Shown here: positions 17,505-29,675 of the stretch, piece after piece
How positions within the stretch are numbered: position 1 is the first letter of the stretch
Layout of the letters: every line of letters begins with the position of its first letter
NCBI RefSeq assembly: GCF_000455205.1
Contig: NZ_AUWQ01000055.1
Location: 95,698-159,697, forward strand
Length of the DNA stretch: 64,000 nt
Reading direction: 5' to 3'
Origin: Mycobacterium sp. UM_CSW
GTDB lineage: Bacteria; Actinomycetota; Actinomycetes; Mycobacteriales; Mycobacteriaceae
Notes under the pieces: generated by a model
What the model was told of the DNA's origin: nothing
Seen by the model: the letters and a program-made list of their open reading frames with translations, nothing else
The model's database searches: none
Made by a program: the position numbers and the translations under genes

Positions 17505-17996
17505 CTACAGGACGCTCACTCGATTGCGCACGACGAGCGCGGTCGCGATCGCGGCCAACCCTTCGCCGCGCCCGGTCAGACCCAGCCCGTCGGTCGTCGT
17601 CGCCGACACCGAGACCGGCGCCCCCACCAGACGCGACAGGACCTCCTGCGCCTCGGCGCGCCGCGGGCCTACCTTGGGGCGGTTGCCGATCACCTGCACG
17701 GCGGCGTTGCCGACCCGGTAGCCCTGGCGGGAGACGAGCGCGACGACGTGGCGCAGCATGTCGGCGCCGGTGATGCCTTTGACGCGCGGGTCATCGACGC
17801 CGAACACCGCCCCAACATCGCCCAACCCGCCGGCCGACAACAGCGCATCGCACAGCGCGTGCGCGCCCACGTCGCCGTCGGAGTGGCCGGCGCAGCCGTC
17901 GTCGTCGGGAAACAGGAGCCCCAGCAGCCAGCACGGCCGCCCGGGTTCGATCGGGTGCACGTCGGTGCCCACGCCGACCCGCGGCAGCTCGGTCAC
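17505..17996 (-). CDS. ispF: 2-C-methyl-D-erythritol 2,4-cyclodiphosphate synthase
   Basis: The 163-residue enzyme makes methylerythritol cyclodiphosphate in the non-mevalonate isoprenoid pathway. The N-terminal motif GVGTDVHP carries the zinc Asp and His, [14 protein letters not shown] follows, and [11 protein letters not shown] comes later. Trimeric cytoplasmic enzyme in known relatives. Its start overlaps the ispD stop by 4 bp, so the two successive pathway enzymes (IspE, the step between, is elsewhere) are coupled. Equivalent of Rv3581c. Confidence 0.96.
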   Translation of the reverse strand: MTELPRVGVGTDVHPIEPGRPCWLLGLLFPDDDGCAGHSDGDVGAHALCDALLSAGGLGDVGAVFGVDDPRVKGITGADMLRHVVALVSRQGYRVGNAAVQVIGNRPKVGPRRAEAQEVLSRLVGAPVSVSATTTDGLGLTGRGEGLAAIATALVVRNRVSVL

Positions 17997-18679
17997 CGCC
18001 GCACGACCGTTTGCGCCAGCAACAGATCCAGCCGGGTGGTGATCTTGAAGGCGAGCGGGTCGCCGTCGACCACCTGGACCTGGCCGCCGACCTGTTCGAC
18101 CAGCGACGCGTCGTCGGTGAAATCGGCGGTCCCCGCGCGCTCGTAGGCGCGCAGCAGCAGATCGGTGGCGAAGCCCTGCGGCGTCTGCACGGCGCGCAGG
18201 CCGGCCCGCTCCGGCGTGCCCAGGACCACCCCGTTGGCATCCACGGCCTTGATGGTGTCAGACAGCGGCAGCGCGGGCACGACGGCCGCGTGGCCGGACC
18301 GCAACGCGTCGACCACCCGCACGATCAGCCCGGGCGGCGTCAACGCCCGGGCTGCGTCGTGCACGAGGACGAATTCCGGAGACGTGGGCAGGGCGGACAG
18401 CGCCAGGCGCACCGATTCGGTGCGCTCGGCGCCGCCTGCGACGACGACGGCCCGGTCACCCAGCAGCTGCCCGGCCTGGTCGATGCGGTCGGCGGGCACG
18501 GCCACCACGACGTGGTCGACGGCGCCGGAATCCAGCAGCCCGGCGACGGCGCACTCCAGCAGGGTGCGCCCGTCGAGTTCGCAGAACGCTTTCGGGATGC
18601 CGGCGGCCAGCCGTTGACCCGACCCGGCGGCCGGGACGATTGCAACTACTTTGCCCGGGACGCCGGTTTCGTCGGCCAC
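17993..18679 (-). CDS. ispD: 2-C-methyl-D-erythritol 4-phosphate cytidylyltransferase
   Basis: The 228-residue enzyme joins methylerythritol phosphate to CTP. The nucleotide-binding loop [17 protein letters not shown] is at residues 15-31, with [13 protein letters not shown] in the middle and the C-terminal [21 protein letters not shown] typical of the family (only partly conserved motif residues listed). It lies 16 bp after carD and overlaps ispF. Equivalent of Rv3582c. Confidence 0.96.
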   Translation of the reverse strand: MADETGVPGKVVAIVPAAGSGQRLAAGIPKAFCELDGRTLLECAVAGLLDSGAVDHVVVAVPADRIDQAGQLLGDRAVVVAGGAERTESVRLALSALPTSPEFVLVHDAARALTPPGLIVRVVDALRSGHAAVVPALPLSDTIKAVDANGVVLGTPERAGLRAVQTPQGFATDLLLRAYERAGTADFTDDASLVEQVGGQVQVVDGDPLAFKITTRLDLLLAQTVVRR

Positions 18680-18695
18680 CAGAGCGTCAGGGCCT

Positions 18696-19474
<779 letters not shown>

Positions 19475-19993
19475 GTGAACCGCTTCGCCGTCGTCGGTCT
19501 GGTCGCCCTGGTCGCCGCCCTGCTCAGCGGTTGCGGAGCCGGCCAGATCTCCCAGATGGCCACCCAGGAACCGGCAGTCAACGGCAACAAGGTCACGGTC
19601 AACAACGTGGCGCTGCGCGACGTCCGGATGCAAGCCGTCCAGACCGGCGACTTCCTGCAGCCGGGCAAGACGGTGGACCTGGTGGCGGTCGCCGTCAACC
19701 AGTCACCCGACGTCCCGGACCGGCTCGTGAGCATCACCAGTGACGTCGGCGCCGTGACGATCGGCGGCGACGGCCGGCTGCCCGCGGGCGGCATGCTGTT
19801 CATCGGCACGCCCGACGGCCCGAAGGTGGCGCCGGGCCCGATCGAGTCCAACAACGCGGTCAAGGCGACGGTGGCACTGGCCAAGCCCATCAGCAACGGC
19901 CTGACCTACAGCTTCACCTTCAACTTCGAGAAGGCCGGGCCGGCCACCTTGCTGGTCCCGATTTCGGCGGGAGTGGGCGCACAACCCGCCTGA
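19475..19993 (+). CDS. lpqE: Conserved lipoprotein LpqE
   Basis: The 172-residue lipoprotein has a signal peptide with lipobox LLSGC (Cys20). The mature part is beta-rich and resembles PCuAC-like periplasmic copper-chaperone folds in general pattern (paired strands, [21 protein letters not shown] at the end). No clear Met/His copper motif is visible, so function stays open. A GTG start follows a GAGGAGG-type site (AGGAGGCTTTGA). Equivalent of Rv3584 by position between carD and radA. Confidence 0.9.
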   Translation: MNRFAVVGLVALVAALLSGCGAGQISQMATQEPAVNGNKVTVNNVALRDVRMQAVQTGDFLQPGKTVDLVAVAVNQSPDVPDRLVSITSDVGAVTIGGDGRLPAGGMLFIGTPDGPKVAPGPIESNNAVKATVALAKPISNGLTYSFTFNFEKAGPATLLVPISAGVGAQPA

Positions 19994-20043
19994 CTCGGCC
20001 TGTCTTTCCGGGGCTTGTCACACCGGCCCGATACCGTCATGAC

Positions 20044-22541
<2,498 letters not shown>

Positions 22542-22547
22542 GCTCGG

Positions 22548-23387
22548 TCAGCCCGCGGGAGACGGGCCCGGGGCGGCCCCCGGCGGCCCCTCCGGCGGCG
22601 GCGCCATGGCCGGCTGACCCGGCTGACCCGGCACCGGCCCAGGCGGCGGTGGCGGCTGATTCAGGATGAACGGCACCGGCATCGAGCGCAGGTTGCCCAG
22701 CTGCACGACGAGGTTGTAGGTCCCGGCCCCGATCGCGGGCCGCGGCAGCGGGCAGTGCGGCGCCGACCCCATGCCGGTCCACGTCACCGCCGTCGTCACC
22801 TGCTCGCCCGGCGTGAAGGTCTTCACCAGGGTCTCGTTGGACGGCGCACAGTCGAGGTTCGACCACAGCCGCTTGTTGTCCAGCGAGTACACGTAGGCCG
22901 CCAGCACCGCGGCCCCGACGTCGCGCTTGCAGGCAACCAGGCCGATGTTGGTGACGACCATGGTGAACTTCGGCTGGTCGCCGATGAAGTATTGGGGCGC
23001 GTTGGTCAGGCCCTTGACGGCCAGCGTCGAATCGGGGCAGTCATCGCCCTCCTTCAGCACCGGCGGCGGCTGCACCGCGGCGGTGGGCGTGACCGACTCG
23101 GGGTTCTGTCCCGGCGGCGCCACCGGGGTGACGCCCTCCTGCCCCGCGGGGGGAGGCGCCTGGGCCGGCGGTGCGGCCGGCTTGCTCTCGGCAGTGCCCG
23201 GCTTGCCCACGCTGGCGGGTTTGGCGCCGGTGCTGTGGCTCATGAAGGCGATGATCGTGGCGACCACGACCCCGATCACGACGACCGCGATGCCCAGGGC
23301 CAGGCCCCTGCGCCGCCAATAGATCTCGGTGGGTAGCGGGCCACGCGGTTCCAGATCCAGCACGATCACACCGTAGGCCCAGGTCAC
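22548..23387 (-). CDS. Membrane-anchored conserved protein (Rv3587c-like)
   Basis: The 279-residue protein has one membrane segment near residues 29-50 (LALGIAVVVIGVVVATIIAF). A Pro/Ala-rich linker to about residue 120 follows, then a beta-rich extracytoplasmic domain with three or four cysteines (DDCPDSTLAV, LVACKRDVG, LDCAPSNE, PHCPLP), and a Pro-rich tail. The domain, with TMVVTNIG and GTYNLVVQLGN, looks like an immunoglobulin-type fold. No enzyme motif is seen. It matches the M. tuberculosis gene next to disA, whose role I do not know. The last 6 bp separate its stop from that of disA. Confidence 0.85.
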   Translation of the reverse strand: MTWAYGVIVLDLEPRGPLPTEIYWRRRGLALGIAVVVIGVVVATIIAFMSHSTGAKPASVGKPGTAESKPAAPPAQAPPPAGQEGVTPVAPPGQNPESVTPTAAVQPPPVLKEGDDCPDSTLAVKGLTNAPQYFIGDQPKFTMVVTNIGLVACKRDVGAAVLAAYVYSLDNKRLWSNLDCAPSNETLVKTFTPGEQVTTAVTWTGMGSAPHCPLPRPAIGAGTYNLVVQLGNLRSMPVPFILNQPPPPPGPVPGQPGQPAMAPPPEGPPGAAPGPSPAG

Positions 23388-23581
23388 GCCAATTTGTTAT
23401 ATCCGGCCCGGCGTGTCGCGATGTTTGCTGGCCGACCGCCGTGCTAGTGGGCACCTTTCAGCGTGCGCCCTGGGCGTTGCGCGTGCGGCCAGGGTGACGA
23501 CACGCCGAGGCACTGCACCGCCAGCGCAGTCTCAACGCCGCCGCCGCACACAAAATGCCGGCGGGTCGCGGAATCCCGCGG

Positions 23582-24199
23582 TTATTCGCCGATATCCCCG
23601 ACATGGTCGACCAGCGCCGCCTTGCCGTCGGCGAGGTGATAGGTGACGCCCGCGATGCCCACCGTGCCCGCGGCCACCCGCTCGGCGATGGCCGAGGAAC
23701 GCGCGACGAGTTGTGCGAGCGTCTCTTTGACGTGGCGTTCCTCGAACTCGTCGACGCGGGTCAGGCCGTCGCGTCGGCCCATCAGGATCGACGGCGCGAC
23801 CCGCTCCACGACGTCGCGCACGAAACCTGGGGGTATTGCGCCGTCCTGAATCGCCGCTAGGGCCGCCTTGACGGCGCCGCAGCTGTTGTGGCCGAGAACG
23901 ACGATGAGCGGCACGTCGAGCACCGTCACCGCGAACTCGATGGAGCCGAGCACCGCGGAGTCGATGACCTGCCCGGCGGTGCGGACCACGAACATGTCGC
24001 CCAAACCCTGGTCGAAGATGAGCTCGGCGGCCACCCGGCTGTCCGAACAGCCGAACACGACCGCGGTGGGCTTTTGACCGGCGGCCAGGCTGGCGCGGTG
24101 ATCGACGCTTTGGCTGGGATGCTGCGGCTTGCCGGCAACGAATCGCTCGTTACCCTCTTTGAGTGCTTTCCACGCGGTTATCGGGCTGGTGTTCGGCAT
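23582..24199 (-). CDS. canB: Beta-class carbonic anhydrase
   Basis: The 205-residue enzyme interconverts CO2 and bicarbonate. Zinc-binding motifs of the beta class are present: FGCSDSRV (Cys, Asp-Arg pair) and LGHNSCGAV (His and Cys). It starts MPNTSPITAWKALKEGN; the ATG at 24199 is chosen because the family begins here. In-frame upstream codons run into mutY. Equivalent of Rv3588c. The start is only 10 bp from that of the divergent mutY, so each promoter must lie inside the other gene. Confidence 0.94.
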   Translation of the reverse strand: MPNTSPITAWKALKEGNERFVAGKPQHPSQSVDHRASLAAGQKPTAVVFGCSDSRVAAELIFDQGLGDMFVVRTAGQVIDSAVLGSIEFAVTVLDVPLIVVLGHNSCGAVKAALAAIQDGAIPPGFVRDVVERVAPSILMGRRDGLTRVDEFEERHVKETLAQLVARSSAIAERVAAGTVGIAGVTYHLADGKAALVDHVGDIGE

Positions 24200-24209
24200 G
24201 GCCCATATC

Positions 24210-25097
24210 ATGCCGCACCCGCACATGAACGTCAGCCCGGGCGAGCTCATCGATTGGTACGAGCGGTCCCGCCGTGACTTGCCTTGGCGGGAGCCGGATG
24301 TCAGCGCGTGGCAGATCCTGGTCAGCGAGTTCATGCTGCAGCAGACACCGGTGACCCGGGTGCTGTCGATCTGGCCGGACTGGGTGCGGCGCTGGCCCAC
24401 CGCGTCGGCGACCGCCGCGGCCAGCGCGGCCGATGTGCTGCGGGCGTGGGGCAAGCTCGGCTACCCGAGGCGCGCCAAAAACTTGCACGAATGCGCCACC
24501 GTCATCGCGCGCGACCACGGCGACGTGGTCCCCGACGACATCGAAGTGCTGCTGACGCTGCCCGGCGTCGGCAGCTACACCGCGCGCGCCGTCGCGTGCT
24601 TCGCCTACCGTCGACCGGTGCCGGTGGTCGACACCAACGTGCGGCGCGTGATCGCCCGCGCCGTGCACGGCCTGGCCGACTCCGGGCCGCCGTCCGCGTC
24701 GCGCGACCACGCGGACGTCTCGGCATTGCTGCCCGATGACGAACGGGCGCCGACGTTTTCGGTGGCGCTCATGGAGTTGGGCGCGATCGTGTGCACCGCC
24801 CGGTCCCCGCGCTGCGGGCTGTGCCCGCTTGCCGAGTGCGCGTGGCGGCGCGCCGGCTATCCCCCCGCCCAAGGGCCGGCCCGCCGCGTCCAGACCTATG
24901 CGGGAACCGACCGCCAGGTGCGCGGACGATTGCTGGATGTGCTGCGCGCCAAGGACTCTCCCGTCACCCGGGCGGAACTCGACGTGGCCTGGCTGAGCGA
25001 CACGCAGCAGCGTGACCGGGCGCTGGATTCGCTTCTTGCCGACGGACTGGTGACACGGACGGTCGACGGCCGGTTCGCGCTGCTGGGCGAGGGCTAG
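24210..25097 (+). CDS. mutY: A/G-specific adenine glycosylase MutY
   Basis: The 295-residue glycosylase removes adenine paired with 8-oxoguanine. The catalytic Glu lies in SEFMLQQTP, the helix-hairpin-helix is LPGVGSYTARAV followed by PVVDTNVRRV, which holds the catalytic Asp, and a [4Fe-4S] loop follows (CTARSPRC, CGLC, CPLAEC: spacing x6, x2, x4). The third spacing is one shorter than in E. coli, as in other mycobacteria. The C-terminal NUDIX-like recognition domain seen in E. coli MutY is missing; a short winged-helix-like tail replaces it. Start choice among ATGs at 24198, 24210 and 24225 is uncertain. Confidence 0.93.
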   Translation: MPHPHMNVSPGELIDWYERSRRDLPWREPDVSAWQILVSEFMLQQTPVTRVLSIWPDWVRRWPTASATAAASAADVLRAWGKLGYPRRAKNLHECATVIARDHGDVVPDDIEVLLTLPGVGSYTARAVACFAYRRPVPVVDTNVRRVIARAVHGLADSGPPSASRDHADVSALLPDDERAPTFSVALMELGAIVCTARSPRCGLCPLAECAWRRAGYPPAQGPARRVQTYAGTDRQVRGRLLDVLRAKDSPVTRAELDVAWLSDTQQRDRALDSLLADGLVTRTVDGRFALLGEG

Positions 25098-25112
25098 GGC
25101 CCTCAGAGGTCC

Positions 25113-26591
25113 TCAGAGATCATTGCCCGCGTACGACTGATTGAAGCTTTTGTTGACCAGCGGGAAGTCGGGGACGATGGTGTCGGCCATCGCGACGGGC
25201 AGCGCGGGCCAGTTGAACCAGGACGGGTCGACGATCTTCGCGCGCGTGATCCGGTCGGCGGCAGCGGTTTCGACGCGGTGCACGATGGTGCCGCGCCAGC
25301 CTTCGACGATGCCGATGCCACTTCGGGGCCCGTGTGAGGCGGGCGCGGCCTCGACGTATTCGATTGGGCCACTGTGCGACTCGATCAGATGACACGCCAG
25401 CTCGGCGCTCGCCGCGAACTCGTCACGCCGCACCGTGTAGCGGGCCAGCACGTCACCCGCGGTGACCCCGACCTCGCTGACGGGCAGCGCGGTTGTGGGA
25501 TGTTCGATTCGCGCGTCGGTGCGCATACCGCTGGCGCGCGCCACATAGCCCAGACACCCGAGTGCCTCGGCGTCTTCCTTGCCCAGGACGGCCGTCCCGG
25601 CGAAGCGGTCGTACACCACGGCGTTGTGCAGCGTCAGCTCAGCGATCTCGGCGACGTCCGCGGCAATCCGCCGCAACGCGTTGGCATCCGGCAGCGCCCG
25701 CAGCGCGACCGCGCCCGGGCGGATCGCGCCGCGCAGCAGCCGATGTCCGGTGACGGACGCGTTGAGTCGCAACAGCTCCTCGCGCACGCGTTGCGCGTGC
25801 GCGTGGGCGATGCCGAAGCCGACGTCGTTGGCCAGCGCGCCCAGGTCCGCGGAGTGGTTGTACAGCCGTTCGAGTTCGACGAGCAGCGCCCGCAGTCGGT
25901 GCGCCTCGTCGGGAAGTTCAATCCCGAGCGCATCCTCGACGGCGAGGCAGTGGGCGAGCGCGTGCGCGGCGGAGGTGTCACCGCTGGCGCGTTCGGCCAA
26001 GTCGACCGCGCCGCCGCTTGGGCGGCCCTCGAAGAGCTTTTCCAGGCCCCGGTGGACGAACCACAGTCGGGCCTTGAGCCGCAGCACGGTTTCGCCGGCG
26101 ACAGAGAAGCGGAAGTGACCGGGCTCGATCAACCCCGCGTGCACGGGACCCACCGGGATCTCGTACACCCCCGGCCCCTCGACAGTGACGAACGGAAAAT
26201 GGCCGCTGCCATCGAATTTGGGGGCGGTGGGCGCGGCGCTGCGCATCGGATACCACTCCTCCGGCCAGTGGGCGTGGCGCACCAGCCGTCGCGGCTTGGG
26301 ATGCCCGAGCGGCCGGATTCCGTACAGGTCCGCTATCTCGCGCTCGAACCGGCCGGCCACAAACGACAGATACGCCAGCGATCTGATCTCCGGATTATCC
26401 TTCGGGACAACGCATTCCAATTCGACGCGGCGATCGGGCCAGCCGGCCAGGAAGAGATAGACGACGCGAAAGGCGCCGCCGTCGTCGTGGGCGGCCATCA
26501 GGGCCAAACGAAAGCCCCTGTCCAGCAGCATTTCCGTCGTCTCCGCCAGATTGGGTTGGGATACCCGGTGACGCACCCAGTCACGGCTCAT
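25113..26591 (-). CDS. hycE: HycE-like large subunit lacking Ni-Fe ligands (Ehr-type)
   Basis: The 492-residue protein fuses a NuoC-like 30-kDa domain (residues 1-120, with REIADLYGIRPLGHP) to a NuoD/hydrogenase large-subunit domain. In true [NiFe] hydrogenases four Cys bind the metals in RxCGxC and DPCxxC. Here these read ERASGDTSAAH (Ser203, Thr206) and DPSWFNW (Ser457, Asn460), so no Ni-Fe site can form. It ends without the C-terminal cleavage peptide of hydrogenases. It is the equivalent of Rv0087, often named formate hydrogenase. The start overlaps the hycQ stop (ATGA). Likely role: the quinone- or substrate-facing part of an energy-converting complex; the substrate is unknown. Confidence 0.9.
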   Translation of the reverse strand: MSRDWVRHRVSQPNLAETTEMLLDRGFRLALMAAHDDGGAFRVVYLFLAGWPDRRVELECVVPKDNPEIRSLAYLSFVAGRFEREIADLYGIRPLGHPKPRRLVRHAHWPEEWYPMRSAAPTAPKFDGSGHFPFVTVEGPGVYEIPVGPVHAGLIEPGHFRFSVAGETVLRLKARLWFVHRGLEKLFEGRPSGGAVDLAERASGDTSAAHALAHCLAVEDALGIELPDEAHRLRALLVELERLYNHSADLGALANDVGFGIAHAHAQRVREELLRLNASVTGHRLLRGAIRPGAVALRALPDANALRRIAADVAEIAELTLHNAVVYDRFAGTAVLGKEDAEALGCLGYVARASGMRTDARIEHPTTALPVSEVGVTAGDVLARYTVRRDEFAASAELACHLIESHSGPIEYVEAAPASHGPRSGIGIVEGWRGTIVHRVETAAADRITRAKIVDPSWFNWPALPVAMADTIVPDFPLVNKSFNQSYAGNDL

Positions 26592-28057
26592 CGCGGGGCC
26601 CCGACCTCGCTGGCGGCGGTGGTGAACAAGCCGGTGAGCGGGCCCGCGGTGACACCGAGCGCCGCCGACGCGGCGACCCCGACGACCAACGCCGCCGCGA
26701 CCGTCCGCGGCACCGTGATCGCCGGCGCGTCAGCGCGGCTGTCCCCCAACAGGACTCGGCCGAAGTTGCGCGCCAGCGCGGCGAAGGCGATCGCAACCAA
26801 CAGCAGGCCCGCCCCAATGGCCCACGTGAGCCTGGCATCGGCGAGCGAGCGCACAATGGCCAACTCGCTGGCGAACATCGCGAACGGCGGCAGCCCGAGC
26901 AGCACGACCACACCGGCCGCGAGCGCTACACCGACCAGACGGGAGCGCCGCAACACGGCGCTCATGTCGGCGATCGCGGTGGAGCGGTGCGCGGCCTGCA
27001 GCTGGCCGCTCGCCAGGAAGAGGACCGTCTTGCCGATTCCGTGGGCCAGCACATGCAGCAGCAGCGCGGCGACGGCCAGCGTGGTTCCCGCGGCCGCGGC
27101 GATCGCGATCAGGCCCATGTTCTCCATCGAGGAGTAGGCGAGCATGCGCTTGAGGTCGGGGGTCACCGTCAGCATCAGGGCCGCCACCACCAGGGTGGCC
27201 AGCCCGATCACCAGTAGCCAGGACCGCATGAAGGTGGGCCCGGTGGCCGCGTCGATGATCGGCTTGAGTCGGATCAGCACCGAGAAGGCCACCGACAGCA
27301 GCACCCCGCTCATCAGCGCGGAAACCGGTGCCGGGGCCTGGCTGTGCGCGTCGGCCAACCAGGTGTGGAACGGAAACAGCCCGACCTTCGCGCCGTAGCC
27401 GATGAGCAGCAGTCCGCCCGCGAGCCGGGCGATGTCGGGATTCAGCGTGCCCGCATGCGCCGCCAGCACGTCGAGGTTCAGCGCGGCCGCGGCCGGCGCG
27501 CCGGCGTGCTCGGCCGCGTAATACAACAGCACCGTGCCGAGGAAGGCGACCGCGATTCCTACCGAGCAGATCACCACGTACTTCCACGTCGCCTCCAGCG
27601 CGCCACGGGTGCGGCGGTGCCCGACCAGGAAGGCGGTGATGACGGTGGTGGCTTCGACGGCGATCCAGATGACCCCGATGTTGTTGGCGCACACCGCCAC
27701 CACCATCGCCGCCAGGAAGGCCGACGTCAGCGCGCCGTAGATTCGGGCGCCGCGCGCGTCGGTGTGGCCGTGCGCGAGCTCGGTGTCGAGGTAGCCGATG
27801 CTTGCCCAGGTAGCCAGTGCGGCAACGATTCCGATGACGATCAGCATGGTGACGGTGAGCGCGTCGACGCGCAGCAATCCGCCCAGCGCGAACTGCGTCC
27901 CCGATCCGACCCGCAACCCCAGCGCCGCACCGCATCCGAGCACCGTCATCGCCGACAAGGCGATCAGCGTCGCCGTCGCCCGGCGCCAGCCGGCGATCAG
28001 TGTGGCGACCGACGCGCCGACCGGCGCGAGGATCGCGGTGAGCAGCAGAGCGGTCAT
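26588..28057 (-). CDS. hycQ: HycQ, NuoN/HyfF-like proton-pumping membrane subunit
   Basis: The 489-residue protein has about 13-14 membrane helices and is a Mrp/NuoN-type antiporter-like subunit. The key lysine motif GYGAKVGLFPFHTWLADAH and its partner VSALMSGVLL are kept, as is the second channel lysine region DLKRMLAYSSMENMG. These features mark a working proton channel. The ATG at 28057 overlaps the hycP stop; longer in-frame sequence upstream lies in hycP and is noise. Equivalent of Rv0086. Confidence 0.92.
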   Translation of the reverse strand: MTALLLTAILAPVGASVATLIAGWRRATATLIALSAMTVLGCGAALGLRVGSGTQFALGGLLRVDALTVTMLIVIGIVAALATWASIGYLDTELAHGHTDARGARIYGALTSAFLAAMVVAVCANNIGVIWIAVEATTVITAFLVGHRRTRGALEATWKYVVICSVGIAVAFLGTVLLYYAAEHAGAPAAAALNLDVLAAHAGTLNPDIARLAGGLLLIGYGAKVGLFPFHTWLADAHSQAPAPVSALMSGVLLSVAFSVLIRLKPIIDAATGPTFMRSWLLVIGLATLVVAALMLTVTPDLKRMLAYSSMENMGLIAIAAAAGTTLAVAALLLHVLAHGIGKTVLFLASGQLQAAHRSTAIADMSAVLRRSRLVGVALAAGVVVLLGLPPFAMFASELAIVRSLADARLTWAIGAGLLLVAIAFAALARNFGRVLLGDSRADAPAITVPRTVAAALVVGVAASAALGVTAGPLTGLFTTAASEVGAPR

Positions 28058-28719
28058 CAGTCGTGCAGCTCCTGCAGCCGGTCCAGGTCGGCACCCCCGA
28101 ACGCACGAGACAGCCGACCGGTCAGCACGCCGATCACGATGACCGCGAACAGCACGTCCAGCGACGCGCCGAGCTCGACGATCATGGGCACCCCGGCCGT
28201 GAGCAGGAACGCGGTGGCGGCGATTCCGTTGTCCAGCATCAGGAATCCCGCCGCCTGCGAGACCGCATGGCGCCGTGTCACCATCACGAGCAGCGCGATG
28301 AGGACGACCGCGGTGGCGGCCGGGACGGCAGTCGTCGTGGCCGCCGGTTGCAAATTCACCAGCGGCCGGGTGGCCGCGAAGGCGGCCAGCGTCAGCGCGG
28401 CAGTTATCAGCAGTGACGTGGCGGTGTTCACGAGCGGGGTGGCTTCGCGATGCGACTGCGGTCCGGACCCGACGGCGCGGGACAGCAGCCGCGGCAACAC
28501 CACGGCGCGCAACACGAAAACCGCGGCGCCGACACCGATCAGCGCGCCGTCGCCGTCGTACATTCCGCGCAGCACGGGGATGGCCGCCAGCGCTGCGCCC
28601 TGCATCGCCAGCAGGCGGACGATGGCGATCAGGTCGCGGCGCCACACGATCAGCACCGCGCCCAGGAGCAGTCCGCCGGCGGCGAGGTCGACGAGAACCG
28701 CGAAGTTATCGGGCGTCAT
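28057..28719 (-). CDS. hycP: HycP, HyfE-like membrane subunit
   Basis: The 220-residue protein has about six or seven membrane helices and resembles HyfE/NuoK-like subunits. Features include a short polar loop with [18 protein letters not shown] and the C-terminal [20 protein letters not shown], which carries an acidic residue in a helix as NuoK does. The ATG at 28719 overlaps the hycD stop (ATGA), which settles the start. Equivalent of Rv0085. It contributes to the membrane arm of the complex. Confidence 0.88.
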   Translation of the reverse strand: MTPDNFAVLVDLAAGGLLLGAVLIVWRRDLIAIVRLLAMQGAALAAIPVLRGMYDGDGALIGVGAAVFVLRAVVLPRLLSRAVGSGPQSHREATPLVNTATSLLITAALTLAAFAATRPLVNLQPAATTTAVPAATAVVLIALLVMVTRRHAVSQAAGFLMLDNGIAATAFLLTAGVPMIVELGASLDVLFAVIVIGVLTGRLSRAFGGADLDRLQELHD

Positions 28720-29675
28720 GCCGGCACCGCGAAGAAGTTGGCGGCGACCACCGCGAGCAACGCCAGCAGGAAAGACCCGGAAAGCAACTCCGGGACCCGG
28801 AACAGCCGCAGCTTCGCGACGAAGACCTCGACGGTGGCCAGCAGCCCTGCGAGCACAGCGACCTTGGCCACCACCGCCGCCAGGCCGGCGAGCACGCCCA
28901 GCGCGGTGGGCTGGGTGCCGGCGATGCCCCACGGCGCGAACAGGTTCGCCAGCAGCGCCAAGAGCACGGTGAGTCGCATGCCGGCGGCCCACTCGACCAG
29001 CGCCAGCCGCGGCCCGGCGTATTCGAGGATCATCGCCTCGTGGACCATCGTCAGCTCGAGGTGGGTCGCCGGATTGTCCACCGGCAGCCGGCCGGTCTCG
29101 GCGACGATGACGATCACCAGCGCGGCGAACGCCAGCACCGCGGCCAGCGACACCACCTGCCCGGGATGGTCGATCGTATGTTCCACCAGGGCACCGAGAT
29201 TGGCCGACCCCGCTGGCATCGACAGGGCGAAGACCGCCAGCAGGATGGTGGGCTCGACCAGCGCGGCGATGGTGATCTCGCGGCTGGCGCCCATGCCACC
29301 GAACGAGGTGCTGGTGTCAATGCCGGCCAGGGTCAGCGCGACTGTGCCCACGAACAGCAGGCCGACGACGGCGAACAAGTCGGCGCTAGCGTCCAGCGGC
29401 GAGCCGGTGGCGACTAGCGGCGCGATCGCGGCGATCAGCAACGCGGACCCGGCGACGACCGCCGGCGCGGCCGCGAACACCACCGTCGTGCCGCGCGGCG
29501 TGACCTGTTGCTTGCCAAGCTGTTTGACGATGTCCCGCCAGGGCTGCAGGAGGCCGCCCCCGACGCGGCCCTCCCAGCGCGCCCGTACCTGGCGGGTGAG
29601 GCCGACCACCAGCGGTGCCCCGGCCATCACGCCGCCGATCTGCGCGGCGCCCGCGACGTAGGACCAGACGTTCAT
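28716..29675 (-). CDS. hycD: HycD, NuoH-like membrane subunit
   Basis: The 319-residue protein has about eight membrane helices and matches HycD/HyfC/NuoH, which couples the soluble arm to the membrane arm. The conserved acidic loop reads [19 protein letters not shown] (19 residues), followed by [18 protein letters not shown]. An intact Glu-rich loop suggests retained energy coupling. The start overlaps the preceding stop by 4 bp. Equivalent of Rv0084. Confidence 0.93.
   Translation of the reverse strand: MNVWSYVAGAAQIGGVMAGAPLVVGLTRQVRARWEGRVGGGLLQPWRDIVKQLGKQQVTPRGTTVVFAAAPAVVAGSALLIAAIAPLVATGSPLDASADLFAVVGLLFVGTVALTLAGIDTSTSFGGMGASREITIAALVEPTILLAVFALSMPAGSANLGALVEHTIDHPGQVVSLAAVLAFAALVIVIVAETGRLPVDNPATHLELTMVHEAMILEYAGPRLALVEWAAGMRLTVLLALLANLFAPWGIAGTQPTALGVLAGLAAVVAKVAVLAGLLATVEVFVAKLRLFRVPELLSGSFLLALLAVVAANFFAVPA

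Noticed and set aside
25113-26591. Functional [NiFe] hydrogenase or formate hydrogenlyase
   Set aside because: All four Ni-Fe cysteines are replaced and no formate dehydrogenase, ferredoxin or maturation gene is present, so the usual name is not supported.
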